A stretch of 5,660 nt of DNA from an uncultured Spirochaetaceae bacterium. GTDB lineage: Bacteria; Spirochaetota; Spirochaetia; Treponematales; UBA12059. How positions within the stretch are numbered: position 1 is the stretch's first letter; each line of letters opens with the position of its first letter. Below, in pieces: positions 4,747 through 5,660 of this stretch. The notes under the pieces were generated by a model. The model worked only from the letters and a program-made list of their open reading frames with translations. It did not search any database and had not been told where the DNA came from. The translations under genes and the position numbers were made by a program. The stretch covers positions 1-5,660 of the forward strand of contig CALKWG010000139.1 of assembly GCA_938004315.1 (NCBI GenBank), written 5' to 3'.

Positions 4747-5660
4747 ATGCCCGGCGCAAGACCGCGGCCGCGCCCCGTCGCATCTGAGCCCGAGGGCGGG
4801 CGCAACGTCTTAGGGCTCTTCGCCTACGACGGGAGCGATTTCAAAGGCTGGCAGCGCCTGCCCGGAGCCCAGCGGACGGTCCAGGAGACCCTCGAGCTAG
4901 CCTTGGCGTCGCTCGGCAGCCAAGCTTGCAACGCGATAGGCGCCGGCCGCAGCGACGCCGGCGTACACGCCGAAGGCCAAGCGGCTAATTTCAGGCCCGG
5001 CGACGAACGGCCCTTGACGGAACTCGGCGCGGCCCTGAATGCGCTCCTTCCGCCCGACCTGCGTTGCCTCGCCCTGCGCGAGGCCGTGCCGAACTTTCAT
5101 GCCCGCTACCGGGCCGTTTCGAAGCGCTACGCCTATCGCCTGCTACCCGAATCTGGCGGCGATGGCGGCGGCCGGAGCGTGATGGGCGCCGTTAAAGCCT
5201 GGCGGGCCTACAGCCTGGCCCTGCGCGGTCGGTTGGACCGCCGGGCTATGGACGAGGCGCTGGCGACCTTGCTCGGGCGCCGCTCGTTCCGCGCCCTAAC
5301 CAACGCCAAGGCCGACGCGCGGGGCTTTGAGCGCGAGCTGTCGATTGCTACGGCGGAGGCGGCGGACCCCTTCATTGATCTTATTTTCGAAGCCGACGGC
5401 TTCCTCTATAACCAGGCGCGGCTCATGGCGGCCGCGGTGCTGGCCTGCGGGCAGGGCAGGTTACGGCCGGCGGCCTTAGCCAAGGCTTTGGCGTCCGGCG
5501 ACCGAGCCGCCCTGCCTGGCGCGCTCGGCGCCTACGGCCTGCGCCTGGTATCCGTGGGCTTTCGCGACGAGGATTTCTTTGGGCCTTGGGAGCCGGTAGG
5601 CGGCTGCGAGCCGGGCGCCTTCCTATCGGGCGCGGCCTTGGGCCTGCGCGCGTCGGGCCG
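4747..5660 (+). CDS. truA: tRNA pseudouridine synthase A (TruA), 3' end beyond the window
   Basis: TruA converts uridines 38-40 in the tRNA anticodon stem-loop to pseudouridine in the cytoplasm. The frame is open for 304 codons to the window edge. Landmarks in order are LGLFAYDGSDFKGWQ (22-36), the catalytic loop GAGRSDAGVHAEGQ (65-78) with nucleophile Asp70 and adjacent Arg68, NALLPPDLR (98-106), FHARYRAVSKRYAYRL (117-132) with the conserved KxYxY-type tyrosines 128 and 130, LLGRRSFRALTN (175-186), DGFLYNQARLMAAAVL (217-232), and GLRLVSVGF (264-272), where the normal fold ends. Oddities are Ser69 where Thr is usual, NQAR (222-225) where (N/H)MVR is usual, an Arg/Pro-rich N-terminal tail of about 19 residues, and at least 32 residues past the usual C-terminus. 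No better start exists, because the only upstream in-frame codons follow the DUF401 stop. No Shine-Dalgarno is evident, so translation may be coupled to the preceding gene. Confidence 0.93.
   Translation, partial: MPGARPRPRPVASEPEGGRNVLGLFAYDGSDFKGWQRLPGAQRTVQETLELALASLGSQACNAIGAGRSDAGVHAEGQAANFRPGDERPLTELGAALNALLPPDLRCLALREAVPNFHARYRAVSKRYAYRLLPESGGDGGGRSVMGAVKAWRAYSLALRGRLDRRAMDEALATLLGRRSFRALTNAKADARGFERELSIATAEAADPFIDLIFEADGFLYNQARLMAAAVLACGQGRLRPAALAKALASGDRAALPGALGAYGLRLVSVGFRDEDFFGPWEPVGGCEPGAFLSGAALGLRASG

Noticed and set aside
4146..4787. Plus-strand 213-codon frame inside the DUF401 gene
   Set aside because: It is an Arg/Gly-rich shadow in another frame of a membrane protein with intact family motifs, and it has no ribosome binding site.

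Overview
The window is GC-rich and gene-dense, with five genes in three transcriptional blocks. Two genes run off the ends: the ROK regulator at base 1 and truA at base 5660. Two proteins have cleavable signal peptides ending in AFA|Q, one built of PEGA-type repeats and the other a small beta-rich envelope protein. This indicates a Gram-negative, two-membrane bacterium. Together with a DUF401 permease and a small ArsC/Spx-type protein, the set resembles high-GC members of the Spirochaetota (Treponema/Spirochaeta relatives). That placement is a tentative inference from protein style, since no rRNA or other marker is present.

Layout: (1) 849 to 1, minus strand: a ROK-family (NagC/XylR/Mlc type) transcriptional regulator, with its C-terminus beyond the window. 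(2) 1965 to 982, minus strand: a secreted PEGA-repeat protein followed by a strong intrinsic terminator (907-937). (3) 1966-2143: a divergent intergenic region, AT-rich from about 2038, with back-to-back promoter candidates. (4) 2144-2797, plus strand: a secreted, probably outer-membrane or periplasmic, beta-rich protein whose base composition is visibly less GC-rich than its surroundings. It ends at a terminator (2818-2845) that can also serve the convergent gene. (5) 3243 to 2905, minus strand: an ArsC/Spx-like small thioredoxin-fold protein. (6) 3406-4737, plus strand: a DUF401 multi-pass membrane protein. (7) 4747 to the end, plus strand: tRNA pseudouridine synthase TruA, nine bases after the DUF401 stop and probably in the same operon.

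How the genes fit together: the PEGA protein and the beta-rich protein form a divergent envelope pair with similar export signals. The DUF401 permease and truA form a tight two-gene unit that looks like ordinary genome packing and not a shared pathway. The ROK regulator probably controls sugar genes outside the window. I see no CRISPR array, transposase, phage gene, toxin-antitoxin pair, tRNA or rRNA. I found no convincing new multi-gene system. The most open questions are the function of the composition-shifted envelope gene and its divergent PEGA partner, the unknown substrate of the DUF401 permease, and the C-terminal extension of TruA.
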